Source: Streptomyces sp. YIM 121038
GTDB lineage: Bacteria > Actinomycetota > Actinomycetes > Streptomycetales > Streptomycetaceae
Direction: 5' to 3'
NCBI RefSeq assembly: GCF_006088715.1
Contig: NZ_CP030772.1
Coordinates: 62,001-126,000 of the forward strand
Length of the DNA stretch: 64,000 nt
Of the stretch, positions 18,249 to 26,436 are shown piece after piece. Under the pieces are notes generated by a model, which saw only the letters and a list, made by a program, of their open reading frames with translations, searched no databases and was not told the DNA's origin. Made by a program: the position numbers and the translations under genes. The stretch's first letter is position 1. Each line of letters opens with the position of its first letter.

Positions 18249-19703
18249 ATGGGCTCGGGCACCAGGATCGATCACCAGCACCACCTCGTCGCCACCACCC
18301 AAGGGCTGACCATCGAAGCCCCCGCCGACGAGGTCGTCCTCATGCCCGAGGCCCAGCGAGAGATCATCGACCGGGCCCTGGAGATCCAGGCCCAGTGGGA
18401 CGACAACCACGGGCAGGCAACCCTCGACGAGGCCATGGAGTACTCGGGGCTGCGTGACCGCCTGCGGCACGAGTACGACCTGTGGAACGGCCACGGCCTG
18501 ATCCAGGAAGCCGAGCGCGAGGAAGCCGAGGCACAGCCCCCCGGCTTCCCTCCCCGAGCCAGCGAACCCCCCGTCAGCATCCCGGTGCAGAGGGCCGCGG
18601 CGCAGCAGGTCCTGGACGAGGTTCTCGAGGAGCACCAGGCAGCGGCCGCTCTGGCGGTGCAGGCCCGCGATCGGTGGCCCGACAACCCTGAAGTCAGCTT
18701 CGTGCAGGACTTCGAGGCCTTCCGTGAAATCCACGACGCCGCCTGGAACCGGGAGCTTGAGGGAGAGGAAGCGGTGCCGTACATGCTCGAGAACGCCACC
18801 GGCGGACTCGGCACCCGCGAGAGCGGGCGCGGCTTCGGCCTGGAGCTGGAGTTCGTCACCGACGGCGACTGGGACGACCAGGGTGAGGCCTTGCGCGCCA
18901 TCGCACGCGACCTGCACGAGGCAGGTCTGGCCCAGGACAACTACATGTACGGCTACCACTCCCAGCGGAACGCCGGGTACACCGACGCCGCCAACGCGTG
19001 GCGTCTGGAGGAAGACTGCACTGTCGCAGGCGAGATCGTCTCGCCGATCCTCTACGACGAACCGCAGACCTGGCAGAACCTCGCCACCGTCTGCGAGATC
19101 ATCCGGCGTCACGGGGGCGGTGCCGGAGAACAGACGGGTGGCCACGTCCACGTCGGGCTGCACGACTACGACCACGACGTCGCCAACCACCAGCGGCTGA
19201 TGGACCTGTACGCAGACCACGAAGACGTCCTGTTCCGCCTCGCGGCCAACCGCAACGCACCTGACTCCGAACACCGCGGATTCGAATGGTGCGAGCCCAA
19301 CTACGTGCAGGCAGAGGGCTACCGCGCCCTCGGCGATGTCCATGCCCGAGCACGGCACGGCATGGCCCTCAACCTCACGGCGGCGCGCGGCCAGCGCAGT
19401 GACCACGGTGAGTTCCGGCTGTGGGACGGATCGATCGATCCGGCGGTCATCCAGGCACAGGTCAATGTGTCCCTGGGCATGGCGGCCGCAGCTGTCCGAG
19501 AAGACCCGGCAACACCCCGTCACCGCCGCCGACTGGGGCACCACATCGACTACTGGGGCACCCAGCGGCCCCCCGACGCCCAGCTCGAAGTGAGCAGCCT
19601 GGCCTTCCGTGAGTTCGCCGACGAGATCCTTCGGGGCCGGCAGCAGATGGCGCAGGCGGCCTCGCTCTACGCCCTCACCCGCTGGCAAGAAAGCGGCTGG
19701 TAG
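18249..19703 (+). CDS. GS-fold amidoligase 1 (Amidoligase_2 family)
   Basis: The 484-aa protein is a predicted ATP-dependent COOH-NH2 ligase. The domain starts near residue 180 with NATGGLGTR, then GFGLELEF (the acidic metal-binding strand of glutamine-synthetase folds). GGHVHVG follows near 297 and HGEFRLWDG near 385, each holding plausible catalytic His/Glu/Arg. The N-terminal 13 residues (GSGTRIDHQHH) are shared with the two paralogues. The middle is charged and helical, with a VLDEV..EHQAA segment also shared. In this family the amidotransferase and GGCT neighbours (23.5-25.0 kb) are expected partners. Substrate unknown. Confidence 0.85.
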   Translation: MGSGTRIDHQHHLVATTQGLTIEAPADEVVLMPEAQREIIDRALEIQAQWDDNHGQATLDEAMEYSGLRDRLRHEYDLWNGHGLIQEAEREEAEAQPPGFPPRASEPPVSIPVQRAAAQQVLDEVLEEHQAAAALAVQARDRWPDNPEVSFVQDFEAFREIHDAAWNRELEGEEAVPYMLENATGGLGTRESGRGFGLELEFVTDGDWDDQGEALRAIARDLHEAGLAQDNYMYGYHSQRNAGYTDAANAWRLEEDCTVAGEIVSPILYDEPQTWQNLATVCEIIRRHGGGAGEQTGGHVHVGLHDYDHDVANHQRLMDLYADHEDVLFRLAANRNAPDSEHRGFEWCEPNYVQAEGYRALGDVHARARHGMALNLTAARGQRSDHGEFRLWDGSIDPAVIQAQVNVSLGMAAAAVREDPATPRHRRRLGHHIDYWGTQRPPDAQLEVSSLAFREFADEILRGRQQMAQAASLYALTRWQESGW

Positions 19704-19728
19704 CAGCACCCGACGTGCACATACGCGT

Positions 19729-19750
19729 CGCCGCCCTCACTCGGGCGGCG
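19729..19750 (+). terminator. Weak intra-operon hairpin
   Basis: An 8-bp inverted repeat CGCCGCCC / GGGCGGCG with a 6-base loop lies between amidoligases 1 and 2, 28 bp before the next start. It could attenuate transcription or protect the mRNA. There is no T-run. Confidence 0.3.
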
Positions 19751-19778
19751 GCCCACGTACTGAAAGGGGGACACCGCG

Positions 19779-21248
19779 ATGGGGTCCGGCAGCAGAATCG
19801 ACCACCAGCACCACCTCGTCGCCACTACGGCGGCGGGTACCACCATTACCGCACCCGACGACGCCGTCAGCCTGTCACCAGACGACGAACACCGGCATCT
19901 GGCCAGTCAGGTGCTGAGCCTCGGCACGCTGGTGAGGGACGACGAGGCGACGCCTGAGCAAACCGAGGAGTTCTACCGCCTGCGCCAGCGCCTCCAGGAC
20001 GAGTTCGGGCAGACGCAGCAAGCACTCGACGAGCAGATCGCCGACGATACCGGTGCAGCGGCGGGGGTTTCCATCCCGGCGCAGCGGGGCCTGCCGGACT
20101 TTCAGGCCCCGGAAGACCGCGCTGTCCAGCGCGCCGCGGCCCAACAGGTCCTCGACGAAGTCGCCGCTGAACACCAAGCGGCGGTCGCCCTCCAGGAGCA
20201 GGCACGACAACAGCAGCCAGCTGAGGAACCGGTCAGCTACACCGAGAACTTCGATGCCTTCCAGCGGGACTTCGAGGCCGCACGCGAACGGGCGGAGCGC
20301 GGGGAGCAGGTCATCCCGTACATGACGGAGAACGCCACCGGCGGGCTCGGTGCCCGGGACGGCGGCCGAGGCTTCGGCGTGGAGATCGAGTTCGACATCG
20401 AGCCCGGGGCCGACCGCCAGCAGGCGATCCGAAACATCGCCCGAGGCCTGCGGGACGCCGGACTGACCCGTACCGCCCAGCAGTACGGCTACCACTCCCA
20501 GCGGCGCGCGGGGTACACCGACGCTCCGGATGGCTGGCGCCTGGAATCGGACTGCACCGTGGCCGGAGAACTCGTCTCGCCGATCATGTACGACGAGCCA
20601 CAGACCTGGCAGAACCTTGCCGCAGCCTGCGAGGTCATCCAGCGCAACGGCGGCCGCGCCTCCGTGCGGACGGGCGGCCACGTGCATGTGGGCATGCACG
20701 ACTTCGACCACGACGTCGCCAACCACAACCGGCTCATGCACACCTTTGCCCGGCACGAGGACGTCCTGTACCGGCTCGCGCAGAACCCTGCCGCGGAGGG
20801 CCAACGCCACCGCGGAACACGGTGGTGCACGCCGAACCAGGTGCCCTCGGACGGGTACCAGTCGGTCAACTCGGTCCGGGCCTGGCACGGACACGCGGTC
20901 AACCTGGAGGGGGCCATACGTGGCGGACAGAGCGCGCACGGTGAGTTCCGGCTGTGGGACGGATCGCTCAATCCGGCCGTCATCCAGACGCAGATCAAGC
21001 TGTCCCTGGGGATGGCCGCCGCGGCCGTCCGTCAGGACACCGCTCCTTCCGGACCGCGCATGTCCCTGGGCAGCCACCGGGAGCAGCGCAGCCAGGCCGG
21101 GCTCGGACAGCGGCGGCGGCTGTCCGGTGACGACTGGCGCACGAACACCGCCGACTTCCGGCAGATGATCGACACCCTCTACCAGCGCCCGGAGGATATG
21201 GCGCAGGCAACAGCTCTGTACCAGCAGACTCGCTGGCAACGCCGCTAA
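19779..21248 (+). CDS. GS-fold amidoligase 2 (Amidoligase_2 family)
   Basis: This 489-aa paralogue of the preceding gene has the same architecture. The N-terminal tag is GSGSRIDHQHH, followed by a charged helical linker containing VQRAAAQQVLDEV. The catalytic region has NATGGLGARDGGRGFGVEIEF (about 185-205), GGHVHVG (about 300) and HGEFRLWDG (about 387). AAAGGGGGACACCGCG precedes the ATG. Sequence around the first catalytic motif is closer to amidoligase 3 than to 1. Three intact, diverged copies suggest different acceptors or donors rather than redundancy. Confidence 0.85.
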   Translation: MGSGSRIDHQHHLVATTAAGTTITAPDDAVSLSPDDEHRHLASQVLSLGTLVRDDEATPEQTEEFYRLRQRLQDEFGQTQQALDEQIADDTGAAAGVSIPAQRGLPDFQAPEDRAVQRAAAQQVLDEVAAEHQAAVALQEQARQQQPAEEPVSYTENFDAFQRDFEAARERAERGEQVIPYMTENATGGLGARDGGRGFGVEIEFDIEPGADRQQAIRNIARGLRDAGLTRTAQQYGYHSQRRAGYTDAPDGWRLESDCTVAGELVSPIMYDEPQTWQNLAAACEVIQRNGGRASVRTGGHVHVGMHDFDHDVANHNRLMHTFARHEDVLYRLAQNPAAEGQRHRGTRWCTPNQVPSDGYQSVNSVRAWHGHAVNLEGAIRGGQSAHGEFRLWDGSLNPAVIQTQIKLSLGMAAAAVRQDTAPSGPRMSLGSHREQRSQAGLGQRRRLSGDDWRTNTADFRQMIDTLYQRPEDMAQATALYQQTRWQRR

Positions 21249-21263
21249 CTACGTGGAGACGTC

Positions 21264-21806
21264 ATGACTTTCATCCGCACCCGCAACGCCACCGCCGCCG
21301 CTACGCCGCTGGCACCTCCCACCAAGGGCGACGGCAGCACCTACGTCTTCGAAATGATCTACGACGGCGGAAAGTGGCGCGGCTACGCCGACACCCCCAC
21401 CGAGCTCCTCGTGGGGCTGATCCCGGAGTATCCCGAGCTGGAGAGCCCGAAGGAACGGGCGGCTGCACGCATCCGGCTCGCCCTGCGCCTGCAGGTCCAG
21501 CTGCAGGCGGTACTCGCCACGCCGGAGGACCTTGAGCAGTGCACCCCCGAGCAGCAGCAGGCGATCCTCGCACCGAGGGATACGCCTCCCGTGCTGAACC
21601 ACTGGGACGCCCCCGTGCCGCTCGTGCTCGTGACGTCTTTCTACAAGCCGACGGGCCGTCTGCCCCGGCCCACGGGACCGGAAGGCGCGCTGCTCTGGAT
21701 CGAGCCGGACGACGAGTGGGCTCTGTTGCGCTCGCTCGCCGAGATCGGCGTCATCCATCTTGGCGTTGACCAGGGCAAGCTGCCGCCGAATGTTCGAGGG
21801 GAATGA
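21264..21806 (+). CDS. Hypothetical protein inserted between amidoligases
   Basis: The 180-aa soluble protein has no recognised motif. The sequence opens with a Thr/Ala-rich stretch, then FEMIYDGGKWRGYADTPTELL, and ends in a mixed alpha/beta region. It lies 15 bp after amidoligase 2, and its stop sits 1 bp before the GTG of amidoligase 3. It is therefore certainly part of the unit and a candidate substrate, acceptor or adaptor of the ligases. Function is not known. Confidence 0.7.
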   Translation: MTFIRTRNATAAATPLAPPTKGDGSTYVFEMIYDGGKWRGYADTPTELLVGLIPEYPELESPKERAAARIRLALRLQVQLQAVLATPEDLEQCTPEQQQAILAPRDTPPVLNHWDAPVPLVLVTSFYKPTGRLPRPTGPEGALLWIEPDDEWALLRSLAEIGVIHLGVDQGKLPPNVRGE

Positions 21807-21807
21807 C

Positions 21808-23424
21808 GTGGGGTCAGGTAGCCGAATAGACCACCAGCACCACGCCGTCGCGCCGACGCGCGGTTCGGATGCCCTCGTCGCCGAGGCCGCACCGATCACT
21901 ATCGAAGAACGGCCCGAGCGCGGCACCGTACGCATCGCCGACCCGCCCGTGGAAGTCGCCGTCATGAATGGGTTCGTGTTCAATAGCGACGGCGACATGC
22001 TGTACCTCCCTGCTCATCCGCGCGACATCCGGGAGCAGGTGACCGACGAACAGGACGCGGTGTTCCACGCCGGTGGCAGTGTCACCGATGATGACGGGCG
22101 CTTCCTCATTGAAGGCGAGGCGCGGGCCAGCCGCGGGCCGGAGGGCCAGGTTCAGGTCAGCTCGGCGGACCTGCGGTGCGCCGGGGGCATCGGACATGAT
22201 GATGAGGATGGTTCCTGCGCCCATCCCGAAGCATTGGCCAGTCGTATCCAGGAGCAACTTGGCGTAGGCAGCCAGGTGGCAGTCGACCGGGCCGCAGCCC
22301 AGGAAGTGCTCGACGAGGTCGCCGCTGAACACGCTGCGTCGATCGCGGCACAGGATCAGGCCCGTGCGGAGCGGGCGGCCCAGCCCGCCGTGCGCTCCTA
22401 CGCGCAGGACATGGACGCCTTCCAGGAGGCCTACGACCAGGCCCGGGAGCGCCAGCGCTCCGGTCAGCCCCTGGTGCCGTACATGACGGAGAACGCCACC
22501 GGTGGCCTCGGCGCCCGGGACGGCGGCAGGGCCTTCGGTGTCGAGATCGAGTTCGACTACCCGTCCACCATGACGTACCAGGAGCAGCGGGCGGCCCATG
22601 AGCGGATCGCACGTGAGCTCCACGAGGCGGGCATCGCACCCAACGCCAATGTGAACGGCTATCACGCGTCGGAGAACGCTGGGTACACCGACGCTCCGAA
22701 CGCATGGAGGCTGGAGCGCGACGCCACAGTGGCCGGGGAGATCGTGTCGCCGATCCTGTACGACGAGCCGCAGACCTGGCAGAACCTCGCCACCGTCTGC
22801 GAGATCGTACGGCGCAACGGCGGCATCGCTTCCGTGGGCACTGGAGGCCATGTTCACGTCGCTGTCCCCGACTACGACCACACGGTCGCCAACCACAACC
22901 AACTGATCAACACCGTGGCCGGCTACGAGGACGTGATCTACCGGCTCGCTCAGAACCCTGCGAATGACCGACACCGCGGCCTGGCCTGGTGCCACCCAAA
23001 CGACCAGGTGTCGCGCCCCTACTCATCGGTCTCGCAAGTCCGGGACTACAACAACAGCCACCGCATCGGCCTGAACTTCCAGTCTGTACAGGGGCGGAAC
23101 AGCGACCATGCCGAATTCCGCATGTGGGACGGCTCGCTGGACCCCGGCACAATCCAGGCGCAGGTCAACCTGTCGCTCGGCCTGACGAACGCGGCCCTGC
23201 GGGAAGCCGGGACGACCCCGCCCCCGCCCCCGCAGCGAGTCGGACATCACCGCGGGCTCCACCAGGCGAGGCGTGCGTCAGGACAGCGCGGCTCCCTCAC
23301 CGGGGAGGCGTGGACCAGTAACACGCAGGCGTTCCGCTCTCTGATGGACCGGATCTACACCACCGCCGAGGCCCGCGCGCAGGCCACGGCGGTGTACGCG
23401 GGCACCCGCTGGCACGACGGCTGA
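21808..23424 (+). CDS. GS-fold amidoligase 3 (Amidoligase_2 family)
   Basis: The 538-aa paralogue is read from the GTG at 21808 (GAGGGGAATGAC upstream). That start restores the shared N-terminal tag GSGSRIDHQHH. Catalytic motifs are NATGGLGARDGG (about 228), FGVEIEF, GGHVHV (about 347) and HAEFRMWDG (about 434). The N-terminal linker is about 45 residues longer than in copies 1 and 2. It is the last gene before the strong hairpin at 23438-23486, closing the long operon that begins with the coupling protein. Confidence 0.85.
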   Translation: MGSGSRIDHQHHAVAPTRGSDALVAEAAPITIEERPERGTVRIADPPVEVAVMNGFVFNSDGDMLYLPAHPRDIREQVTDEQDAVFHAGGSVTDDDGRFLIEGEARASRGPEGQVQVSSADLRCAGGIGHDDEDGSCAHPEALASRIQEQLGVGSQVAVDRAAAQEVLDEVAAEHAASIAAQDQARAERAAQPAVRSYAQDMDAFQEAYDQARERQRSGQPLVPYMTENATGGLGARDGGRAFGVEIEFDYPSTMTYQEQRAAHERIARELHEAGIAPNANVNGYHASENAGYTDAPNAWRLERDATVAGEIVSPILYDEPQTWQNLATVCEIVRRNGGIASVGTGGHVHVAVPDYDHTVANHNQLINTVAGYEDVIYRLAQNPANDRHRGLAWCHPNDQVSRPYSSVSQVRDYNNSHRIGLNFQSVQGRNSDHAEFRMWDGSLDPGTIQAQVNLSLGLTNAALREAGTTPPPPPQRVGHHRGLHQARRASGQRGSLTGEAWTSNTQAFRSLMDRIYTTAEARAQATAVYAGTRWHDG

Positions 23425-23437
23425 GGCTGAACGACAT

Positions 23438-23486
23438 ACGGCAAGGGGCCGGGCACCGCGTAGTGCGGTGCCCGGCCCCTTGCCGT
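23438..23486. terminator. Perfect 22-bp bidirectional terminator hairpin
   Basis: The arms 23438-23459 and 23465-23486 are perfectly complementary over 22 bp around a 5-base loop (GTAGT). It sits between the convergent ends of amidoligase 3 (+) and the amidotransferase (-) and can serve both strands. Streptomyces terminators often lack a U-tract, as here. Confidence 0.9.
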
Positions 23487-23488
23487 GA

Positions 23489-24427
23489 TCACTTGCCGCT
23501 GGGCGAGAGCCACAGGGTCGGCGCGACGGACCGCGAGAGCTGGGGCTCGCGGAGCGTCCGGTGGTTGCACACCTCCTCGTCGGCCATCTGGTCCTCGACG
23601 CTGAAGCCCCGGTACGCGACGATCTCAGCGAGCCGGTCATCCCTTGCCCGCGCCGTCGCGGTGAAGCTGCGGTCGTCGACCATCACCGGCGTGCCCGTGG
23701 AGTAGTCCACCATGATCATCGTCCCTTCGGGCACCATCAGGATCTCCGTGAGGGTGACGTCCGCCGTCTTCGCGGCCTTGCGGAACCAGCCGGGGTTGGA
23801 CGCCCAGTACAGGTTTCCGTCCGTGTCGACCGCGACGGACAGCGGGCTGACCGCCGTGCGAGCCAGCATGACCAACTGCGGCCACCGTCGGTCGGTCCAC
23901 GCGAGCGCGGCCCGGCCCACAACGGTCTCCAGGACATCCAGGGTGGGCAGGATGACCCCGCCCGCCTGGTCCAAGGCCTGGAACAGGACCTCGGTGTCCG
24001 TGTCACCGGTTGCACGCGGGAGTCCGAACGTCTTCCGCAACGGCAGCGCGTCGACGTCGCCGTTGTGGGTGCCGATCAACTGACCCACCTGCAGCGGACT
24101 GGAGTTGGTCAGCTTCGCCGCGCCCTGAGTCATCCAGCGGGTGTGCCCGAGAACAGCCGGGGCCTCGTTGAGCGCGCCGATGTAGTCGCGCTTCCACACC
24201 TCTCGGAAGCGGCCCGGCCCCTTGATGATGCGCCAGCCGCCCGCCGTCACATCACGACGGTTGGTGACCGGACGCCGGGTGAGTTCCTGGGTTTCGGAGG
24301 TGGCGAAAGCCAGCCCCGCCGAGTCCTTTCCGCGCTCCTCGGCCAGGTGTCCGAGTGCAGCGCACATGATGGTCGCGCGAGTGGGGTTACAGGTCTGGTT
24401 GCGGATGACTCCGAAGAGACCGCACAT
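23489..24427 (-). CDS. Class II glutamine amidotransferase-like Ntn hydrolase
   Basis: The 312-aa protein starts at the ATG at 24427 (AGAAGGAACATC upstream), which gives an N-terminal MCGLFGVI. Cys2 would be the N-terminal nucleophile after Met removal. Further family features are GHTRWMTQGAAKLTNSSP, with a conserved Arg, and GTHNGDVDAL. Such domains hydrolyse glutamine or related amides and are predicted partners of amidoligases, either supplying ammonia or trimming gamma-glutamyl products. No synthase domain is fused. It lies convergent to the amidoligase operon and downstream of the GGCT gene. Confidence 0.85.
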   Translation of the reverse strand: MCGLFGVIRNQTCNPTRATIMCAALGHLAEERGKDSAGLAFATSETQELTRRPVTNRRDVTAGGWRIIKGPGRFREVWKRDYIGALNEAPAVLGHTRWMTQGAAKLTNSSPLQVGQLIGTHNGDVDALPLRKTFGLPRATGDTDTEVLFQALDQAGGVILPTLDVLETVVGRAALAWTDRRWPQLVMLARTAVSPLSVAVDTDGNLYWASNPGWFRKAAKTADVTLTEILMVPEGTMIMVDYSTGTPVMVDDRSFTATARARDDRLAEIVAYRGFSVEDQMADEEVCNHRTLREPQLSRSVAPTLWLSPSGK

Positions 24428-24481
24428 GATGTTCCTTCTGCACCCCGGCACCCTCGTGTGGGCCGGGGCGTACTGCTCAAG

Positions 24482-24513
24482 CCGTCAGGCCGCGCCGCAG
24501 CGCGGCCTGACGG
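24482..24513 (-). terminator. 14-bp hairpin between GGCT and amidotransferase genes
   Basis: The perfect inverted repeat CCGTCAGGCCGCGC / GCGCGGCCTGACGG with a CGCA loop lies 55 bp upstream of the amidotransferase start. It is one of two consecutive hairpins in the same gap, which together may terminate or attenuate readthrough. Confidence 0.6.
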
Positions 24514-24538
24514 GTAGTTCATGACGTAGTGGTGCTGC

Positions 24539-24566
24539 CCGCCGCACCCCGTCAGGGGTGCGGCGG
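24539..24566 (-). terminator. 12-bp hairpin after the GGCT gene
   Basis: The perfect inverted repeat CCGCCGCACCCC / GGGGTGCGGCGG with a GTCA loop begins 13 bp after the GGCT stop on the minus strand. It is a probable terminator of the P2 transcript. Confidence 0.65.
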
Positions 24567-24579
24567 TGGCTGCTGAGGT

Positions 24580-25020
24580 CTAGCGCCTCTGTGCCTTGAC
24601 GTAGTCCTCGTAACAGGGCTCGTCCCTGTGGGTGAACCACGTGCGGGTCATCTCGCCCGCGAGGTACACGTACGCCTCGATGGTGCTGCCGTCGGCAAGA
24701 GTGACAGTGCGGACCTTGCGGTCGTAGTGGTTGTCGCCCCCCTCGCCCCGGTAGCCTTCAAGCGCGTCCAGCCGACGGAGCACGACAGGCCACAGCTCGG
24801 CGTGGACATCCATCACCTCACCGACGACCCGGCTGCCCTTGCGAGCGAACGCGAAGGGGATGCCTCGGCCGAAGAGGGTGTGGTCCATCAGGTGCGCCGG
24901 GCGCTCCTGAACCGTGTTCCCTCGAAGAATGTGCTGGTAGTTGCCCTGCCCGGCACGGAGCGTGCCGTAGACGAAGACGGGCTTCTGCTCAGTGGTGAAC
25001 TCGAACAAGTCGTTCGCCAC
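24580..25020 (-). CDS. Gamma-glutamylcyclotransferase-fold (GGCT/AIG2-like) protein
   Basis: The 146-aa protein has the substrate-loop motif VFVYGTLRAGQGN (about 15-27) and the acid in LDALEGY, as in GGCT/AIG2 enzymes. These release 5-oxoproline from gamma-glutamyl amines. In amidoligase gene neighbourhoods such domains are predicted to remove or remodel gamma-glutamyl linkages made by the ligase. It is first in a leftward unit under promoter P2. Co-location with three amidoligases and a class II amidotransferase reproduces that predicted partnership. Confidence 0.8.
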   Translation of the reverse strand: MANDLFEFTTEQKPVFVYGTLRAGQGNYQHILRGNTVQERPAHLMDHTLFGRGIPFAFARKGSRVVGEVMDVHAELWPVVLRRLDALEGYRGEGGDNHYDRKVRTVTLADGSTIEAYVYLAGEMTRTWFTHRDEPCYEDYVKAQRR

Positions 25021-25067
25021 CTTTCTGCTACTGCTCGCCGGTCACGTTCTCCGGCGTTGATGCTCTA

Positions 25068-25096
25068 ACTATACACTCTTATTTCAAAGTACGCAA
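25068..25096 (-). promoter_or_regulatory. Shared array promoter P2
   Basis: Minus strand: -35 TTGCGT (25096-25091) preceded by GGGGTG, 17-bp spacer, -10 TATAGT (25073-25068). It drives the GGCT gene 48 bp away and possibly the amidotransferase. Confidence 0.8.
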
Positions 25097-25211
25097 CACC
25101 CCTCGCTTCATCGAGGCCCGCCACGCCCGCAAGTCACCCACGGAGTCCGACCAGGGGTCCGGCGCGCCAAGGCGCCCCGCCCCATCTGTAACGACGCAAG
25201 CATTGAGGGTA

Positions 25212-25240
25212 TTGCGTACTGTGAATGTAGCGCGTATATT
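25212..25240 (+). promoter_or_regulatory. Shared array promoter P3
   Basis: GAGGGTA precedes -35 TTGCGT (25212-25217), followed by a 17-bp spacer and -10 TATATT (25235-25240). It is divergent from P2, with the two -35 boxes about 115 bp apart, so P2 and P3 share a control region. Confidence 0.8.
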
Positions 25241-25311
25241 CGAGTCGACGGTCGGCGGGTTCTCCCCACCGCACTGAATCCATCCCGAAGGAGCCGCTCA
25301 CGTGCGGCTCG

Positions 25312-25381
25312 GCGTCCACCACCCCCTCCCAGCGCGGTGGACGCTCCGGGCCCGGGCGCGCCCAAGGCTCGCCCGGGCCCG
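25312..25381 (+). other. Leader region with two hairpins after P3
   Basis: Hairpin one pairs GCGTCCACC (25312-25320) with GGTGGACGC (25336-25344). Hairpin two pairs 25347-25358 with 25370-25381 over 12 bp. They lie between P3 and the first gene, preceded by an AAGGAG/GTG start-like signal (GTG at 25302) whose frame is Arg-rich and not convincing as a protein. A leader or attenuator is possible. Confidence 0.35.
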
Positions 25382-25407
25382 TCCAAGAGGGCGCAGAAGA
25401 CCCGGAG

Positions 25408-25926
25408 TTGACCATCACGTTCATCATGAGCGCACGCTCCCTCACCCGGCTCGACCAAGCAGCGCTGCGAGCCGCACAACGACTGGAAAACGGCCACCCG
25501 GACTGCGCCACCGCAGGCACGACGCCCCCCACCGCATCCTTCGCCACCGCCGAGAGCGCCCGGCACATGCTGCGCCGCACACTCCGGCTCAAGCCGTGGG
25601 TTGCCATCGCCAGCCGAAGCGACGAGGCCCACCCCCTGGCCGACAACGCGACCGGCCGGGCATTCCGGCTACGGCTGTCCAACGGCGCCGCAGCGCGCGA
25701 GTTCCTTGCCGCGTACGACGGCAACCAGCGCCTCGCACTCAGCATCATCGGCGCATGCCCCCAGTGCGGTGCGCAGGTTCCCACGGTCTACATCAAGAGC
25801 CTCGCCGACTACGGCAACTGGCTGCGCCTCGGGCCCAGCCTCGGCGAATCCGCCCACTTCCGCACGTCACCCGCGCATCAAGACGGGTGCCCCATCCCTC
25901 ACCAGCCGCTCAACACGCCGACATAA
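25408..25926 (+). CDS. Hypothetical protein with CPxC motif
   Basis: The 172-aa protein (166 if the ATG at 25426 is used) has the pattern HMLRRTLRLKPWVAIASR in the middle and a CPQCGAQVP zinc-knuckle half-site near residue 117. I do not recognise the family. The start is ambiguous: the TTG at 25408 has GGAG directly adjacent, and the ATG at 25426 lacks a clear site. Translation may depend on coupling to upstream leader translation. It is the first gene of the P3 unit. Confidence 0.55.
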   Translation: MTITFIMSARSLTRLDQAALRAAQRLENGHPDCATAGTTPPTASFATAESARHMLRRTLRLKPWVAIASRSDEAHPLADNATGRAFRLRLSNGAAAREFLAAYDGNQRLALSIIGACPQCGAQVPTVYIKSLADYGNWLRLGPSLGESAHFRTSPAHQDGCPIPHQPLNTPT

Positions 25927-26001
25927 CGACGCAGGGCCCCCGCCGGCAGGGCCGCGGCCCTGCCGCGGACCGGCCGCAGCGACAGACAAGCGAAGTACCC
26001 G

Positions 26002-26436
26002 ATGCACCACAAGAGTTCCCCTTCCCACTCCACACCACCACCCTCACCGCAACACCCGCCGCGCGTGACCGTCGTATCGGTCCCGTCGCCGCGCCGACTG
26101 ACCGAGAAGGAGCAGATCTTCCACGACGGGCTGACCGAGCATCTGCTGTGGGCGCTGCCGATCGCGATGCTCGAGCTCCTCTCCAGGCCCTCCTGCGCGC
26201 TCGAGCAGCAGCGGAAGGCGTCCGCCGCTGCCGTCGGCGGCCGCGGTGACGCCATCCAGTTCCACAGCAAGAAACGGACCGCCGAGGCCGGGCAGCAACT
26301 GGATCTCGGCCTGGCCTACCTGGCGATCTCGACGCCGGGCGGCATCACCAGGTTCGGAGTGCACGCCTGCGCCGCGCCTCACGACAACTGCCCGGCCGAT
26401 GCCGGAAGTCCCAACCAGCTGGAAAGCACGACATGA
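26002..26436 (+). CDS. Hypothetical protein
   Basis: The 144-aa protein has a Ser/Pro/His-rich first 25 residues and then a helical, moderately charged body. No known motif was found. Its stop overlaps the ATG of the GP88-like gene (ATGA), which supports it being real and co-translated. The ribosome site is weak. Confidence 0.55.
   Translation: MHHKSSPSHSTPPPSPQHPPRVTVVSVPSPRRLTEKEQIFHDGLTEHLLWALPIAMLELLSRPSCALEQQRKASAAAVGGRGDAIQFHSKKRTAEAGQQLDLGLAYLAISTPGGITRFGVHACAAPHDNCPADAGSPNQLESTT

Noticed and set aside
17361..19703. 780-codon frame covering the DUF4417-like gene and amidoligase 1
   Set aside because: The first 300 codons are an out-of-frame shadow of the DUF4417-like gene. The real start is the ATG at 18249, which restores the tag shared with the paralogues.
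25302..26249. 315-codon open frame with a good AAGGAG/GTG start
   Set aside because: The product is Arg/Pro/His-rich low complexity and runs out of frame through two better genes. I kept only the start signal as a possible leader.
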